Shown here in pieces: positions 26,915 to 35,831 of a stretch of DNA of 64,000 nucleotides; the stretch's first letter is position 1, and the number at the start of each line of letters is the position of its first letter. The stretch comes from CAYTLW01 sp964438735. GTDB lineage: Bacteria; Myxococcota_A; UBA9042. The stretch is taken from positions 1 to 64,000 of the forward strand of contig CAYTLW010000003.1 of the NCBI GenBank assembly GCA_964438735.1. The letters are read 5' to 3'. The position numbers were made by a program, and so were the translations under genes. Under the pieces are notes generated by a model. The model was not told the DNA's origin. It saw only the letters and a list, made by a program, of their open reading frames with translations, and did no database searches.

Positions 26915-27743
26915 CCACAAAGAACTCCATGCCACCGACGCGCCGCTCGACGACGAGCAGCTCATGTCTTTGATGGCATTCGCCGATGGCGAGCTGGCCG
27001 AGGACGAATCGGCGAGCGCCGACGTGCGTGCGCTGCTGGAGCGATCGGCCGACGCGCGCGTGCTGGTCAACGACCTGCAGTTGGCGCGTCGCGCCCTGCA
27101 CGAAGAGGTATTCATCCCCACAAGCGCCGAGGAGGCGCTGCCCGAACTCGATGTGCTGAAGGAGCGCGTGCTGGCCGACGTGGCGGCGATGCAGCTGATG
27201 GCCCACGCCGATGGCGAGGCGATCGGCGAGGCGGCGGAACTCGACGGCCTGCTCGCGGAGTCGAGCGAAGCCAGCGCGCTGCTGCACGACCTCAACCTGA
27301 GCAAGCAGGCCCTGCGGGCGGAAGTCCAGAGCGACCAGACCGAAGCCGACGTCTCCATGGTACGCGGCCGGATCATGTCGAAGCTGCCAGCACAGACGCG
27401 CCCACCGGTGGCTGCGGAAGATCGCTCGGAGGGCCTGGGCGAGCGATTGCGCGCGCTGCTCTTCGGACGCCCCGGGCTGGCGTTCGGCCTTGCCGCCGCC
27501 GCCGTGCTGATGGTCCTGGCGCTGGGACAGATGAAGGATCGCGCGATCGACGATGTCGCCTCGCCGGAGATCGGACCCGTGGCGGAGAAGATCGACACCC
27601 CGCTGCCCGACGACGAGCCCGCGGTGATCATCGAAGAGATGGAAATCGACTCGGGCACGGTCCTGGTCGACAATGGCGCGGAGCCGGGGGCGGCGACCAT
27701 CATCTGGCACTACTCTGATGATGACGGCGAGGGGGCCGGATGA
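26907..27743 (+). CDS. Membrane-anchored anti-sigma factor with duplicated sigma-binding-like module
   Basis: A 278-residue protein starting at GTG 26907 with GAGGAGG upstream, overlapping the sigma gene. Two related helical modules occupy residues 19-68 and 94-140, each carrying LM..ADGE followed by LL..S..A..L..DL.L...AL..EV, the pattern of cytosolic anti-sigma domains. No zinc-type HXXXCXXC is present. One membrane helix lies at about 189-208, then an acidic periplasmic tail. The pairing with the sigma factor makes the role secure; the duplication is unusual. Confidence 0.85.
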   Translation: MSDHKELHATDAPLDDEQLMSLMAFADGELAEDESASADVRALLERSADARVLVNDLQLARRALHEEVFIPTSAEEALPELDVLKERVLADVAAMQLMAHADGEAIGEAAELDGLLAESSEASALLHDLNLSKQALRAEVQSDQTEADVSMVRGRIMSKLPAQTRPPVAAEDRSEGLGERLRALLFGRPGLAFGLAAAAVLMVLALGQMKDRAIDDVASPEIGPVAEKIDTPLPDDEPAVIIEEMEIDSGTVLVDNGAEPGAATIIWHYSDDDGEGAG

Positions 27744-28192
27744 TGAAGCGGGTGCTGGCCAGGATGGGAGCGACGATGCTCGTGATGGGCGTCGCGATCT
27801 CCTCTCATGCCCAGGCACCGGCGCCCACCAGCGCCACCTTCTCGATCCAGGTCATCGCGGCCAGCAAGGGCGCCCAGCCCAAGTTGGACCCGCGCCTGGA
27901 GTCCATGAAGAAGCACCTCAAGCCCTTCAAGGGTCAGTACAATCGCTTCGAGTTGCTCACCGCGAAGGTGCTGAATCTGAAGGTGAAGGCCAAGGGCGGC
28001 GTGGACCTGCCAGGCAAGCGTCGATTCGACCTGACCCTGCTCGGTTTCACCAAGGGCAAGGTTCAGCGAGTGCGTTACCAGGTCGAGATGCCACGCACAC
28101 GCATGAAGCGAGCGGTCGCCAAGGGTGGCCAGACGCTCGACGTCATCCGCAGCGCCCAGAAGCTGATCATCGTCTCCACTGTCGTACGCTGA
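27740..28192 (+). CDS. Exported protein of the sigma operon, function unknown
   Basis: A 150-residue protein with a clear signal peptide ending in SSHAQA and no lipobox. The mature part has a beta-rich pattern (FSIQVIAAS, FDLTLLGFTKGKVQRVRYQVEM, KLIIVSTVV) and many Lys and Arg residues. The start overlaps the anti-sigma stop (ATGA). A role in sensing or in regulating the anti-sigma factor from the periplasm is plausible but rests on position only. Confidence 0.8.
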   Translation: MMKRVLARMGATMLVMGVAISSHAQAPAPTSATFSIQVIAASKGAQPKLDPRLESMKKHLKPFKGQYNRFELLTAKVLNLKVKAKGGVDLPGKRRFDLTLLGFTKGKVQRVRYQVEMPRTRMKRAVAKGGQTLDVIRSAQKLIIVSTVVR

Positions 28193-28242
28193 CAGTCAGC
28201 GACGATTTGGCCTCGATCCCATGACCATGCTATTGCTCGCCC

Positions 28243-29463
28243 ATGCTTCGGCACCCTGACCGAAATCCGCGTTCCGCCCGCCCACTGTGGCCAGGCGTCT
28301 GCGTTGCGCTCTGCGCCACGTTGGCGTCGGTCAGTCACGCCCAGGAGGCGCCGCCACCGCCCCCTGTCGCCATTGACGCCGCACCGCCGGCGGCAGCGAC
28401 GCCGCCAGCAGCTGGGCAGGCGCCGGGCTCTGCGCGGGCCGATGCATTAACCGGCCAGGCCCGAACGGCCTATCGCAGCGGCGACTACAAGGGCGCGTTG
28501 CGCCTCTTCGAGCAGGCCTTCGCGGCCGACAAACGGCCGCCGCTGCTCTACAACATGGCCCGAACCCAGGAGAAGCTGGCCCAATACCAGCCGGCGATCA
28601 AGCTGCTGGAACGCTACATCGCCTTGTATCGGCTGCAGAATCGAGGCGCCAACCCGACAAACCTGGCCGATGTGCAGAACCTGATTCGCAGCCTGCGCAA
28701 GCGCGGCTACACCTCGTTGCCAAAGGTCGCCATCGACTCCCGCCCCGCCGGCGCGCGCGTCATCCGACGCAGCGATGGCGCCACCCTGGGCTCGACGCCG
28801 CTGACCATCCACATGAAGCCCGGCGGTCACAAGCTCCGCCTGGAGCGGGCTGGCCACTCGCCGATGAACGTCGTGGTCCAGGTGCCTGAGAGCGGCACCA
28901 CCAACTTCGTCTTCACCCTGGAGGGCAACGTCCGGCAAGCGGCGATCAGTGTCTGGTGCAACATCCGCCAGGTGAAGATCGCCATCGATGGCAAGGTGGT
29001 CGCCATGACGCCGCTGAACGGGCGCATCGACGTCAAGCCGGGGCGCCACCAGATCACCCTCAATCGGCAGGGATACGGCACGCGCGAGGGCTTCGTCGAC
29101 GTGCCCGCGGACAAGGAGTTGCACATTCGCTACGTGATGAACCGTCGTGAGAGTTCGCTCAGCTGGCGCTCGGGCGTTGGCTGGCCGCTGCTCGCTGCCG
29201 GGGTCGGCGGCGTGGTGGCCGGAATCTCGTCGGCGGTGATGGCCAACGGATTCTACGCTGGCTCGCTGGATTTCCAGTACTGGGAGGACTGGCAGAACAT
29301 CGGTTACGGCGCCGGCGGAGCGGGCACGGCGCTCGGCCTGGGCTTCGTGCTCTGGGACGCGGCGCGGGACAGCACCCCAGAAGAGGATCTCGTTGGCGGA
29401 CCGGCCCAGATCGAAGGCCAGGAGTTGCGTCCCTACGCGGCGCCGCTGAGGGGGAAGCCGTGA
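28243..29463 (+). CDS. TPR and PEGA-domain envelope protein
   Basis: A 406-residue exported protein: signal peptide ending SHAQ, Pro/Ala linker, two or three TPR helices (ALTGQARTAYRSGDYKGAL, PPLLYNMARTQEKL), two PEGA-like domains (IDSRPAGARV..STPLTIHMKPGGHKL and AAISVWCNIRQVKIAIDG..PLNGRIDVKPGRHQI), a hydrophobic segment near residues 306-328, and a short tail. This architecture is typical of Myxococcota surface proteins. It lies 50 bases after the preceding gene and overlaps the next one, so it belongs to the sigma operon. Confidence 0.88.
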   Translation: MLRHPDRNPRSARPLWPGVCVALCATLASVSHAQEAPPPPPVAIDAAPPAAATPPAAGQAPGSARADALTGQARTAYRSGDYKGALRLFEQAFAADKRPPLLYNMARTQEKLAQYQPAIKLLERYIALYRLQNRGANPTNLADVQNLIRSLRKRGYTSLPKVAIDSRPAGARVIRRSDGATLGSTPLTIHMKPGGHKLRLERAGHSPMNVVVQVPESGTTNFVFTLEGNVRQAAISVWCNIRQVKIAIDGKVVAMTPLNGRIDVKPGRHQITLNRQGYGTREGFVDVPADKELHIRYVMNRRESSLSWRSGVGWPLLAAGVGGVVAGISSAVMANGFYAGSLDFQYWEDWQNIGYGAGGAGTALGLGFVLWDAARDSTPEEDLVGGPAQIEGQELRPYAAPLRGKP

Positions 29464-30569
29464 GCCGCTTGTCGCTGATGTTGGCCGCGATCATCATGGT
29501 CGCCGTGGGCTGTGCCACCGGGCTGGAGCCGCCCGAGCCGACGCCGATGGCGCAGGTCACCAGTGGGCTGATCTACCGATTCGGCATGGGCCAGGACGGT
29601 TGCAACATCCCCAAGCCTGAGCAATGCCAGGCCCGCAGAGGCAAAGGTTTCAACCCTGGCAATCCGTCGGTGCTGGTCTCGCTGCAGGCCTTTGAGATCG
29701 ACACCCACGAGGTCACCAACGACCAGTATCGCTACTGCGTGGCGATGGGTGAGTGCTCGCTGAACGCCGGCGATAACACGACCAACATCGCCGACTACTA
29801 CGCCAAACCCGTGGAGGGCGGCACGGTGCCCAATCCCAAGTACGGCGGCCATCCGGTGGTGCTGGTCAACCAGATTCAGGCGGCCGAGTACTGCAAATTC
29901 CTGGGCCGCCGTCTGCCGACCGAGTTCGAGTGGGAGCGGGTGGCCGGCGGCGCCTCGCAGGAGCATGCGACCAAGCAGCTGTATCCGTGGGGTTCTACCG
30001 GGCCCCAGCCGGCGCCACCCACCTGCACTGAACACAAGGTCAACCTCTATGGCTGCAAGCTCGATGAGCGACCGGCGAAGGTGGCCTCGTCGTCGTCGGA
30101 TGTGGTCGAGGTGGACGGCGGCAAGGTGTGGGACCTGGTCGGCAATGTCTGGGAGTGGACCTCCAGCCCACGCAACGATTTCGTCGCCTGCGACCAGCAA
30201 AGCCAGCCATATGACTGTCAAGCGTGCGTGTTATGCCTGACCGAGAACCCGCTGGCCACCTGCGAGCCCGTGTGCAAGGTCTGCAAATGCGGCGACGGCG
30301 CCACCGAGACCAAACCCAACTGTTACAAACCCTGCGAAACGCCCGTCTGTGCGATCTACAAGGCCGCCGACCAGCCGGTCGATCCGGCAAGCATCAAGGC
30401 CGAACCATCGGACCAGATCATCATTCGCGGCGGCAGCTTCGCCAAGGGGTCGGGGCAGAAGACCATCGGCCCTTGCGAAGGCCGCGCCGATCACCGTGGG
30501 TTCACGCGTTCCAAGGGCGATCCCCACGTCGCGTTGGGCTTCCGCTGCGCGCGCACGTTGAAGAAGTAG
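29460..30569 (+). CDS. Formylglycine-generating-enzyme-like (SUMF1/FGE-sulfatase) lipoprotein
   Basis: A 369-residue lipoprotein (AVGC lipobox near residue 18) with an FGE-sulfatase fold: EIDTHEVTNDQYRYCV, RRLPTEFEWERVAGG, WDLVGNVWEWTSS, IIIRGGSF and the terminal GFRCAR. Between NVWEWT and RGGSF there is an insert of about 70 residues with eleven cysteines in CX2C-like spacing. GTG start at 29460, overlapping the PEGA gene by four bases. Most exported members of this family are binding proteins, not sulfatase activators, and no sulfatase is nearby. Confidence 0.87.
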   Translation: MSRLSLMLAAIIMVAVGCATGLEPPEPTPMAQVTSGLIYRFGMGQDGCNIPKPEQCQARRGKGFNPGNPSVLVSLQAFEIDTHEVTNDQYRYCVAMGECSLNAGDNTTNIADYYAKPVEGGTVPNPKYGGHPVVLVNQIQAAEYCKFLGRRLPTEFEWERVAGGASQEHATKQLYPWGSTGPQPAPPTCTEHKVNLYGCKLDERPAKVASSSSDVVEVDGGKVWDLVGNVWEWTSSPRNDFVACDQQSQPYDCQACVLCLTENPLATCEPVCKVCKCGDGATETKPNCYKPCETPVCAIYKAADQPVDPASIKAEPSDQIIIRGGSFAKGSGQKTIGPCEGRADHRGFTRSKGDPHVALGFRCARTLKK

Positions 30570-30593
30570 ATCGCCCGCAACCGAGTCATCCAA

Positions 30594-32597
30594 CTACATC
30601 AGGTCGTCGACCAGGTTGTCCGCCTTGGGCTTGACGGGCGGCTTGTCGACCTTGTCGGCGGGCTTGTCGGCTTTGGGCGGGCCACGATCGGCCTTGCTGC
30701 CCTTGCCAGATCGACGAACTCTGGCACTTCCCTTGCGGTTGGACTTGCTGGCCGACTTCGCCGACGGACTGCCCAGAGGCAACAGGGTCAAGTCCAGCGC
30801 CGTGTCGCGGTCGAAGGTGAGCTCCCGATCGATGGGCACGTGGTCGCCCGTCTGCACCCGGATGGCCAGGCGCGTACCCCGGGGGCGCACGATATCGATG
30901 GGGGCGGTGCCGATAAGCTCGCCAAGGTCCTTGCCTTTGCGCTGATAGACGCTGGCCCCTGCCGGACGGCTCAGCACACCGACGGTCACGGTGGTCGACT
31001 CCGCCGGCAGCGCCATGGCTGGTGCAGGCACCGCGGGTGGGTCGACTGTTGTGGTGGTCTCGACCAGGGCGGTCGAAGGTGGCGGGTTGTCGGCGGTCAG
31101 GGGCGCTGACTGCAGGCCGACCACGACCGCCAGCAGGCCGATGCCAGCGGCGCCGATGCCCAGCAGGATCCAGCTGGTCCGGCGAGGAGGGGGCGGCTCA
31201 GGTTCGTGAATGACCGTCGGCGAATCGACCACTTCGGCGGCCAGCGTCACCGGCGCGTCCACATCCAGGGTCTCCAGGCCATCGCCAGCCCTGGGCACCG
31301 ACAGGGTCGCGGGAGTGGACAGTTCGACCGACAACCTGTCGGCCCCCTCGAAGGGCACGCTCTCCTCGAACTCGTCGGGCAGCCGTGCGGCGAGTTTCAA
31401 ACACAGGCTGGACAGCTCACGGGCCGTCTGCACACGCGTATGGGGCGACTTGTCCAGCAGCTGCATGATCAAGTCCTCGACCTCCTTGGGGATGGCCAGG
31501 TCGAGGCAGATGGAGCTCGGCGGCGGTGGCGGCCGGTTGGCGTGCGCGATCAGCAGCTGCAGGGGCTGCTCATCATCAAAAGGCACATCGCCACAGATCA
31601 GTTCGTACAGGATCACACCCAGGGAATAGAGATCGGAGCGAGCGTCCAGGGGCCGCGCCGAGGCCTGCTCCGGGCTCATGTAGCGCGGTGTGCCGAAGAT
31701 ACTGCCCGCCTTGGTCAGCGTTCCTTTGCCGTCGCCCGCGCCATCGCGCAGCTTGGCGACCCCGAAATCCAGCACCTTGACGTGATCGGGGTCGTCGCCC
31801 ACCCGGGTCAGGAAGATGTTCTCCGGCTTCAGGTCGCGGTGGATGATCTCCTTGCCATGGGCCTCGGCCAGCGAACTGGCCGCCGCGGCGATGATGCGCA
31901 GGGCGCGCCTGATGGGCAGCCGACCGTGCTCCTTGAGCAGCCCGTTCAGGGTCACGCCCTCGAGCAACTCCATGGCGATGTAGAGGTTGCCCCGATCGGT
32001 GCGTCCGAAGTCGAAGATCTGAATGGTATTGGGGTGCTTGAGTCGAGAAACCGCGAGCGCTTCGATCGTGAAGCGGCGGGTGATCGTCTCGTTCTGCGCC
32101 ATGGCCTGGTGCAGGACCTTGATGGCCACGTCGCGACCCATGCCACGTTGCCGCGCCTGGTAGACTGCGCCCATGCCGCCGGCGCCGATCTTCGACATCA
32201 CCTCGAAGCGATTGCCAATGACGCTACCGATGAGGGGATCCTCCGCGATGTGGCCCTCGCTCAGGTGGCGGCGGATCTTCTCGTCCAGGTCGGCATCGTC
32301 AGCGGATTCGTGGGCGGTCAGCGCCGTCGCTGCGGCCACATCGTCCAGGGTCTCGAATGTGGCGATGTGCTCGTTGGATTGGTGTATGCGCACGATCGGT
32401 TCGGGCGCGCCCAGGCCGTGGACCGTCTGATCGCCGGCCCCGGTCGCCGGCAAGCCGTCCAGCAGCAACGTGTCGTCGCCATCGATATCGGGCAGCGGCG
32501 GCGACGCCGTCGGCTGTTCGCCGCCGGGTACCTCAGAGACGGTGGGCTCGTCGCCTGCGTCGTTGCCGGGAGGCTTGGGTGGGCTGGTCGAGGTCAC
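30594..32597 (-). CDS. Membrane Ser/Thr protein kinase with C-terminal PEGA domain
   Basis: A 667-residue Hanks-type kinase. A Pro/Asp-rich N-terminus of about 125 residues precedes the catalytic domain (glycine loop GAGGMGAVY near 138-146, K160, HRD 253-255, DFG 277-279, SPE 308-310), which looks active. A membrane helix spans about 475-495, followed by a PEGA domain (SRPAGASVYQ..IGTAPIDIVRPRG) and a Lys-rich tail. GTG start at 32597 overlaps the tmk stop (GTGA). It is the last gene of a minus-strand run and convergent with the FGE-like gene. Confidence 0.94.
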   Translation of the reverse strand: MTSTSPPKPPGNDAGDEPTVSEVPGGEQPTASPPLPDIDGDDTLLLDGLPATGAGDQTVHGLGAPEPIVRIHQSNEHIATFETLDDVAAATALTAHESADDADLDEKIRRHLSEGHIAEDPLIGSVIGNRFEVMSKIGAGGMGAVYQARQRGMGRDVAIKVLHQAMAQNETITRRFTIEALAVSRLKHPNTIQIFDFGRTDRGNLYIAMELLEGVTLNGLLKEHGRLPIRRALRIIAAAASSLAEAHGKEIIHRDLKPENIFLTRVGDDPDHVKVLDFGVAKLRDGAGDGKGTLTKAGSIFGTPRYMSPEQASARPLDARSDLYSLGVILYELICGDVPFDDEQPLQLLIAHANRPPPPPSSICLDLAIPKEVEDLIMQLLDKSPHTRVQTARELSSLCLKLAARLPDEFEESVPFEGADRLSVELSTPATLSVPRAGDGLETLDVDAPVTLAAEVVDSPTVIHEPEPPPPRRTSWILLGIGAAGIGLLAVVVGLQSAPLTADNPPPSTALVETTTTVDPPAVPAPAMALPAESTTVTVGVLSRPAGASVYQRKGKDLGELIGTAPIDIVRPRGTRLAIRVQTGDHVPIDRELTFDRDTALDLTLLPLGSPSAKSASKSNRKGSARVRRSGKGSKADRGPPKADKPADKVDKPPVKPKADNLVDDLM

Positions 32598-33253
32598 AGC
32601 GGAGCCCCGGACGTGGCAACCGGCCGCGGGCCGAGCGCATCTACCGCTGCCAGTACATCTACGGCCACATCGTCCACAGGCCGCAGGCCGTCGATGATCG
32701 CAGTACGACCCAGGCCGCCAGAGTCGCTCTCGAAGGCCTCGTGGTAACGCGCGCGCACACGGCTGAGAAAAGAGGCGACCTCGAAGCGTTCTTTGGGTTT
32801 GCCACGGCGCTCGATGCGCTCCATGGCCGACTCCACCGGCACATCCAACAGGATCGAAAGGTCGGGCACCAGCACGGCGCGATTCAATTCGCGGACCCAG
32901 TTGGCGTCATAGGCGCCATCCCCATCGACGACCTGGAAGGCGAGCGACGAGCCCAGGTAGCGGTCGCAGATCACCATGTCGCCGCGGGCCAGGGCGGGCC
33001 CGATCTCGCGCTCGCAGTGATCGATGCGATCGGCCGCAAATAGCAGGGCCACGATCTCGGGCGCCAGCGGCTGGCTGGCTCGGCTGCGAAGTACGTCTCG
33101 CAGAAGCTGGCCAATGGCCCCGGACGAAGGCTCAGAGGTGCGAACCACAGTGTGACCTTCAGCGCCCAGCGCCGCCGCCAGGACGTTGCCCTGGGTCGTA
33201 GTGCCGGACCCGTCGGTCCCTTCCATGACGATGAACAACCCGCGCTGGCTCAA
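32594..33253 (-). CDS. tmk: Thymidylate kinase with altered P-loop
   Basis: A 219-residue dTMP kinase, which makes dTDP for DNA synthesis. The start is TTG 33253, with AGGAGG six bases upstream, giving SQRGLFIVMEG as in the family; ATG 33226 would cut into the first strand. CDRYLGSSLAFQ and the LID-type helix ERRGKPKERFE are typical. The P-loop reads GTDGSGTTTQ, so Thr18 stands where the Walker A lysine is expected. It is coupled to the kinase gene downstream and 14 bases from the lipoprotein gene upstream. Confidence 0.93.
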   Translation of the reverse strand: MSQRGLFIVMEGTDGSGTTTQGNVLAAALGAEGHTVVRTSEPSSGAIGQLLRDVLRSRASQPLAPEIVALLFAADRIDHCEREIGPALARGDMVICDRYLGSSLAFQVVDGDGAYDANWVRELNRAVLVPDLSILLDVPVESAMERIERRGKPKERFEVASFLSRVRARYHEAFESDSGGLGRTAIIDGLRPVDDVAVDVLAAVDALGPRPVATSGAPL

Positions 33254-33267
33254 TTGCGTCCTCCTGT

Positions 33268-34083
33268 TCAGGGCCCACCGTCCCGGGTCGCCGCACAAGG
33301 CAGCGTGACCACAAGGGTGCCAGCAGGACAGGGAATCGCAAACGCTTCGGCCTCGATGTCCTCGTCAATGGTCACGTCGCGCAGCTCCAGGGACATGTCC
33401 ACCTTGCGCGCGGGCAGCTGCAGGCGCATCCGGCGGGGCGGCATCTTGCTCGGCCCCGTGGCCAATCCGCCATAGGCGATAGAGGCGACGCGCTTGCCGT
33501 CGCGCCGAACCACCGAGCCGATAAAGCGATAGCTGCCGTGCTTGATCCAGACGTCCTGCTGTTCCCTGTCGCTGTCGCCGCCGATTCGAATTCGCCAGGC
33601 CTTCTTAGCGCCATCCCAATGCAAGCTCCGCTTGTTGGATGGCAGCAGCGGAGGCCGGCCCATGACCGCCGGCACCAGCTGATCTGGCGGCAATTCGATG
33701 GGCACCAGGCGAGCCAGGTTGCGGGCACAGGCCTCGCCGCGGAAGCATCGCTTGCCCCCGCGTTCATAGGAGACGAAGTTCTTGCCGTCGGTGCTGAGCA
33801 CGGCCAGCAGGTCCAGCGTCGGCGACAGGGCCTGGAACTGGGCCTTATCCGGCCGCTGGAAGCGCAACAGGACGTCTACCTTGCGCGCCTGGCCATCGAC
33901 GTAGCTGTCCAGCCGACTCATGCCCTGGAGGGTCTTGGGCAGGGGACGCGCCGCGGCCAGTTGCAGCAGCTCGTGCACGGTCTTGGGACCATCGGGCGGT
34001 CGACCGGCCTGAGCGCCGGCACAGCTGACGCAGAAGATCAGCGCGGCCATGGGCCACAGGCGAAGCTGCCGGCGGCGGCTCAT
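33268..34083 (-). CDS. LolA/LolB-like outer-membrane lipoprotein
   Basis: A 271-residue exported protein with a signal and probable lipidation site (CVSC). The mature part is a run of beta strands (MSRLDSYVDGQARKVDVLLRFQRPDKAQFQAL shape, LLAVLSTDGKNFVSYERGGKRCFRG, WIKHGSYRFIGSVVRRDGKRVASI) that fits the half-barrel lipoprotein-carrier fold shared by LolA, LolB and DUF4292 proteins. Its ATG overlaps the aspartokinase stop. The fold is inferred from pattern only, and the true partner is unknown. Confidence 0.75.
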   Translation of the reverse strand: MSRRRQLRLWPMAALIFCVSCAGAQAGRPPDGPKTVHELLQLAAARPLPKTLQGMSRLDSYVDGQARKVDVLLRFQRPDKAQFQALSPTLDLLAVLSTDGKNFVSYERGGKRCFRGEACARNLARLVPIELPPDQLVPAVMGRPPLLPSNKRSLHWDGAKKAWRIRIGGDSDREQQDVWIKHGSYRFIGSVVRRDGKRVASIAYGGLATGPSKMPPRRMRLQLPARKVDMSLELRDVTIDEDIEAEAFAIPCPAGTLVVTLPCAATRDGGP

Positions 34084-35330
34084 GCCTCCTCCACGAAGTG
34101 ACGATGCAGCGCCCGCACAGCCGCGGCGCCTTCGCCGGCGGGCACCAGTGCGGACAGGGTCAGGCCATGGCTCAACCACTGCGGCGCGTCCGCTGATTGC
34201 GAGGTGCCAGTGGCGCATTCGGCCATGACGGCCAGAAATCGGGCGCTGACGCTGGCGTCGCTGCCGACGGCTGGGCCCACAATGCTGACCAGATCGCCCC
34301 GCGACTCGCTGGCGAGGTTGTCGCCGATGAGCGCGCGCCCGGCGGCCGCCAGCGCTTCGAAGCCATGGCTCACGCCATCGGCCACATCTCGAGCCAGCCA
34401 CAACACCGCCTGTCCATCGGGGCCCGCGCCCAGGCGAGCCAGGGGAGCGACGCCTTCATCGGCCAGCCAGGCGTCCAGTGTGGCGTCCAGTTGCGCGCCG
34501 CCGGCGTGGCGCCAGCACAGGGCGTCTGGACGCAGGGCGACTGCCGAGATGCGCCGTCCCGCGACCGGAGCATGACACCGCACCATGGTCTCGCCGGGTC
34601 GACCGTCGCTGGCCCGGACGAAGAGCGCGATCCCGCTCATGCGAGCGTAGGCGACCGCCTCCTCGGCCAGCACCTTGGCGCCAGCCCTGGCCATGGCGAT
34701 CATCTCGTCGTGATCGAGCTCGGCCAGCCTTCGGGCGTCCACCACCTGGCGCGGATCGGCGGTGTAGACGCCATCGACATCCGAGTAGATCTCGCAACAC
34801 TCGGCCCCGAGAGCAGCGGCCAGGGCCACTGCGGTGGTGTCGCTGCCGCCGCGGCCCAGCGTGGTGACCTCGCGGCGATAGCTGACGCCCTGAAATCCCG
34901 CCACGATGACCACATGGCCCTGCTGCAGGGCGTCCTGGACGCGATAGGGCCGGACCTCGACGATGCGTGCGCCGCCCTGGAAGTCGTTGGTCAGGATGCC
35001 GCTCTGACTGCCGGTCAGCGACGTGGCCGGCACACCTCGGGCGCGTATCGCGATGGCCAGCAGGGACATGGAGATCCGCTCGCCGGCGGTCAGCAACATG
35101 TCCATCTCGCGCGGATCCGGCTCCTCGGTCACCTCGTGGGCCAGCTGCACCAGCTGATCGGTGCTCTTGCCCATGGCCGAGACCACGACCACCACGCCCC
35201 GACCACGTGCCCGATCGGCGACCACGTGCTCGGCGACGGCGCGGATTCGCGCCACGTCAGCGACCGACGAGCCGCCGAACTTCTTGACCACGACCGGCCT
35301 GGTGGCCACTGCGTCGGTGTCTTGCGCCAT
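34080..35330 (-). CDS. lysC: Aspartate kinase
   Basis: A 416-residue aspartokinase, first step of the aspartate pathway (Lys, Thr, Met, diaminopimelate). KKFGGSSV at 16-23, SAMGKSTDQL, LLTAGERISMSLLA, GRGGSDTTAVALAAAL and EIYSDVDGVYTADPR are the family signatures in order. The C-terminal regulatory part (about 265-416) is poorly conserved; only fragments of ACT domains remain (LVSIVGPAVGSDASVSARFL), so the feedback control may differ. It lies 42 bases after a small lipoprotein gene and is coupled to the LolB-like gene. Confidence 0.93.
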   Translation of the reverse strand: MAQDTDAVATRPVVVKKFGGSSVADVARIRAVAEHVVADRARGRGVVVVVSAMGKSTDQLVQLAHEVTEEPDPREMDMLLTAGERISMSLLAIAIRARGVPATSLTGSQSGILTNDFQGGARIVEVRPYRVQDALQQGHVVIVAGFQGVSYRREVTTLGRGGSDTTAVALAAALGAECCEIYSDVDGVYTADPRQVVDARRLAELDHDEMIAMARAGAKVLAEEAVAYARMSGIALFVRASDGRPGETMVRCHAPVAGRRISAVALRPDALCWRHAGGAQLDATLDAWLADEGVAPLARLGAGPDGQAVLWLARDVADGVSHGFEALAAAGRALIGDNLASESRGDLVSIVGPAVGSDASVSARFLAVMAECATGTSQSADAPQWLSHGLTLSALVPAGEGAAAVRALHRHFVEEA

Positions 35331-35372
35331 CTCGGCCCCCTGGCCCCTCGGCCCTGCCCCTGATGGTTGGTT

Positions 35373-35831
35373 CTAGTAGATATCCTCGGGGTTGGTGGCC
35401 CCGGGCGCCGGCGCCTTGACCCGCTTGCGTGACTTGAGCATCCAGCCCGCGGTCGTCCACTTCCAATGTTGATCAACCAGGTGACGTCGGGTCACCGGAT
35501 CGCCACCAGCGGTGAAGGCCAACGCCACGATCACCCTCGCGGTGGTCTGGTCGGCGGCCAGGCGAACGTCGCGAATATCGATCTCCAGGATGCGCAACGA
35601 GCTCGCCGCCCGGCGCCGCCGCCGAACGAAATCGCCCCGCTTCTTCGCCGGTATAAACGTCGCAGCCTTGGCGATATGCCCCCAACGCGTCGCGTCGGTG
35701 TACTCCCGCACCGCATCTCGCAGCGCGCTACGCCGATTCTGGGCGCTGCCGCAGGCGCAGGTCAGGGCGAACGAAGCGATCACGACCAGCAGGACCGCAC
35801 GCCGGCACGCCTTTGCCGTTTGCACGTTCAC
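35373..35831 (-). CDS. Small lipoprotein of unknown function
   Basis: A 152-residue exported protein with a probable lipidation site (LTCAC). The mature domain (AVREYTDATRWGHIAKAATFI, LEIDIRDVRLAADQTTARVIVALAF, VDQHWKWTTAGWML) resembles the small alpha/beta cone fold found in NTF2-like lipoproteins, by pattern only. GTG start at 35831 overlaps the glutaredoxin stop (GTGA). Confidence 0.75.
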   Translation of the reverse strand: MNVQTAKACRRAVLLVVIASFALTCACGSAQNRRSALRDAVREYTDATRWGHIAKAATFIPAKKRGDFVRRRRRAASSLRILEIDIRDVRLAADQTTARVIVALAFTAGGDPVTRRHLVDQHWKWTTAGWMLKSRKRVKAPAPGATNPEDIY

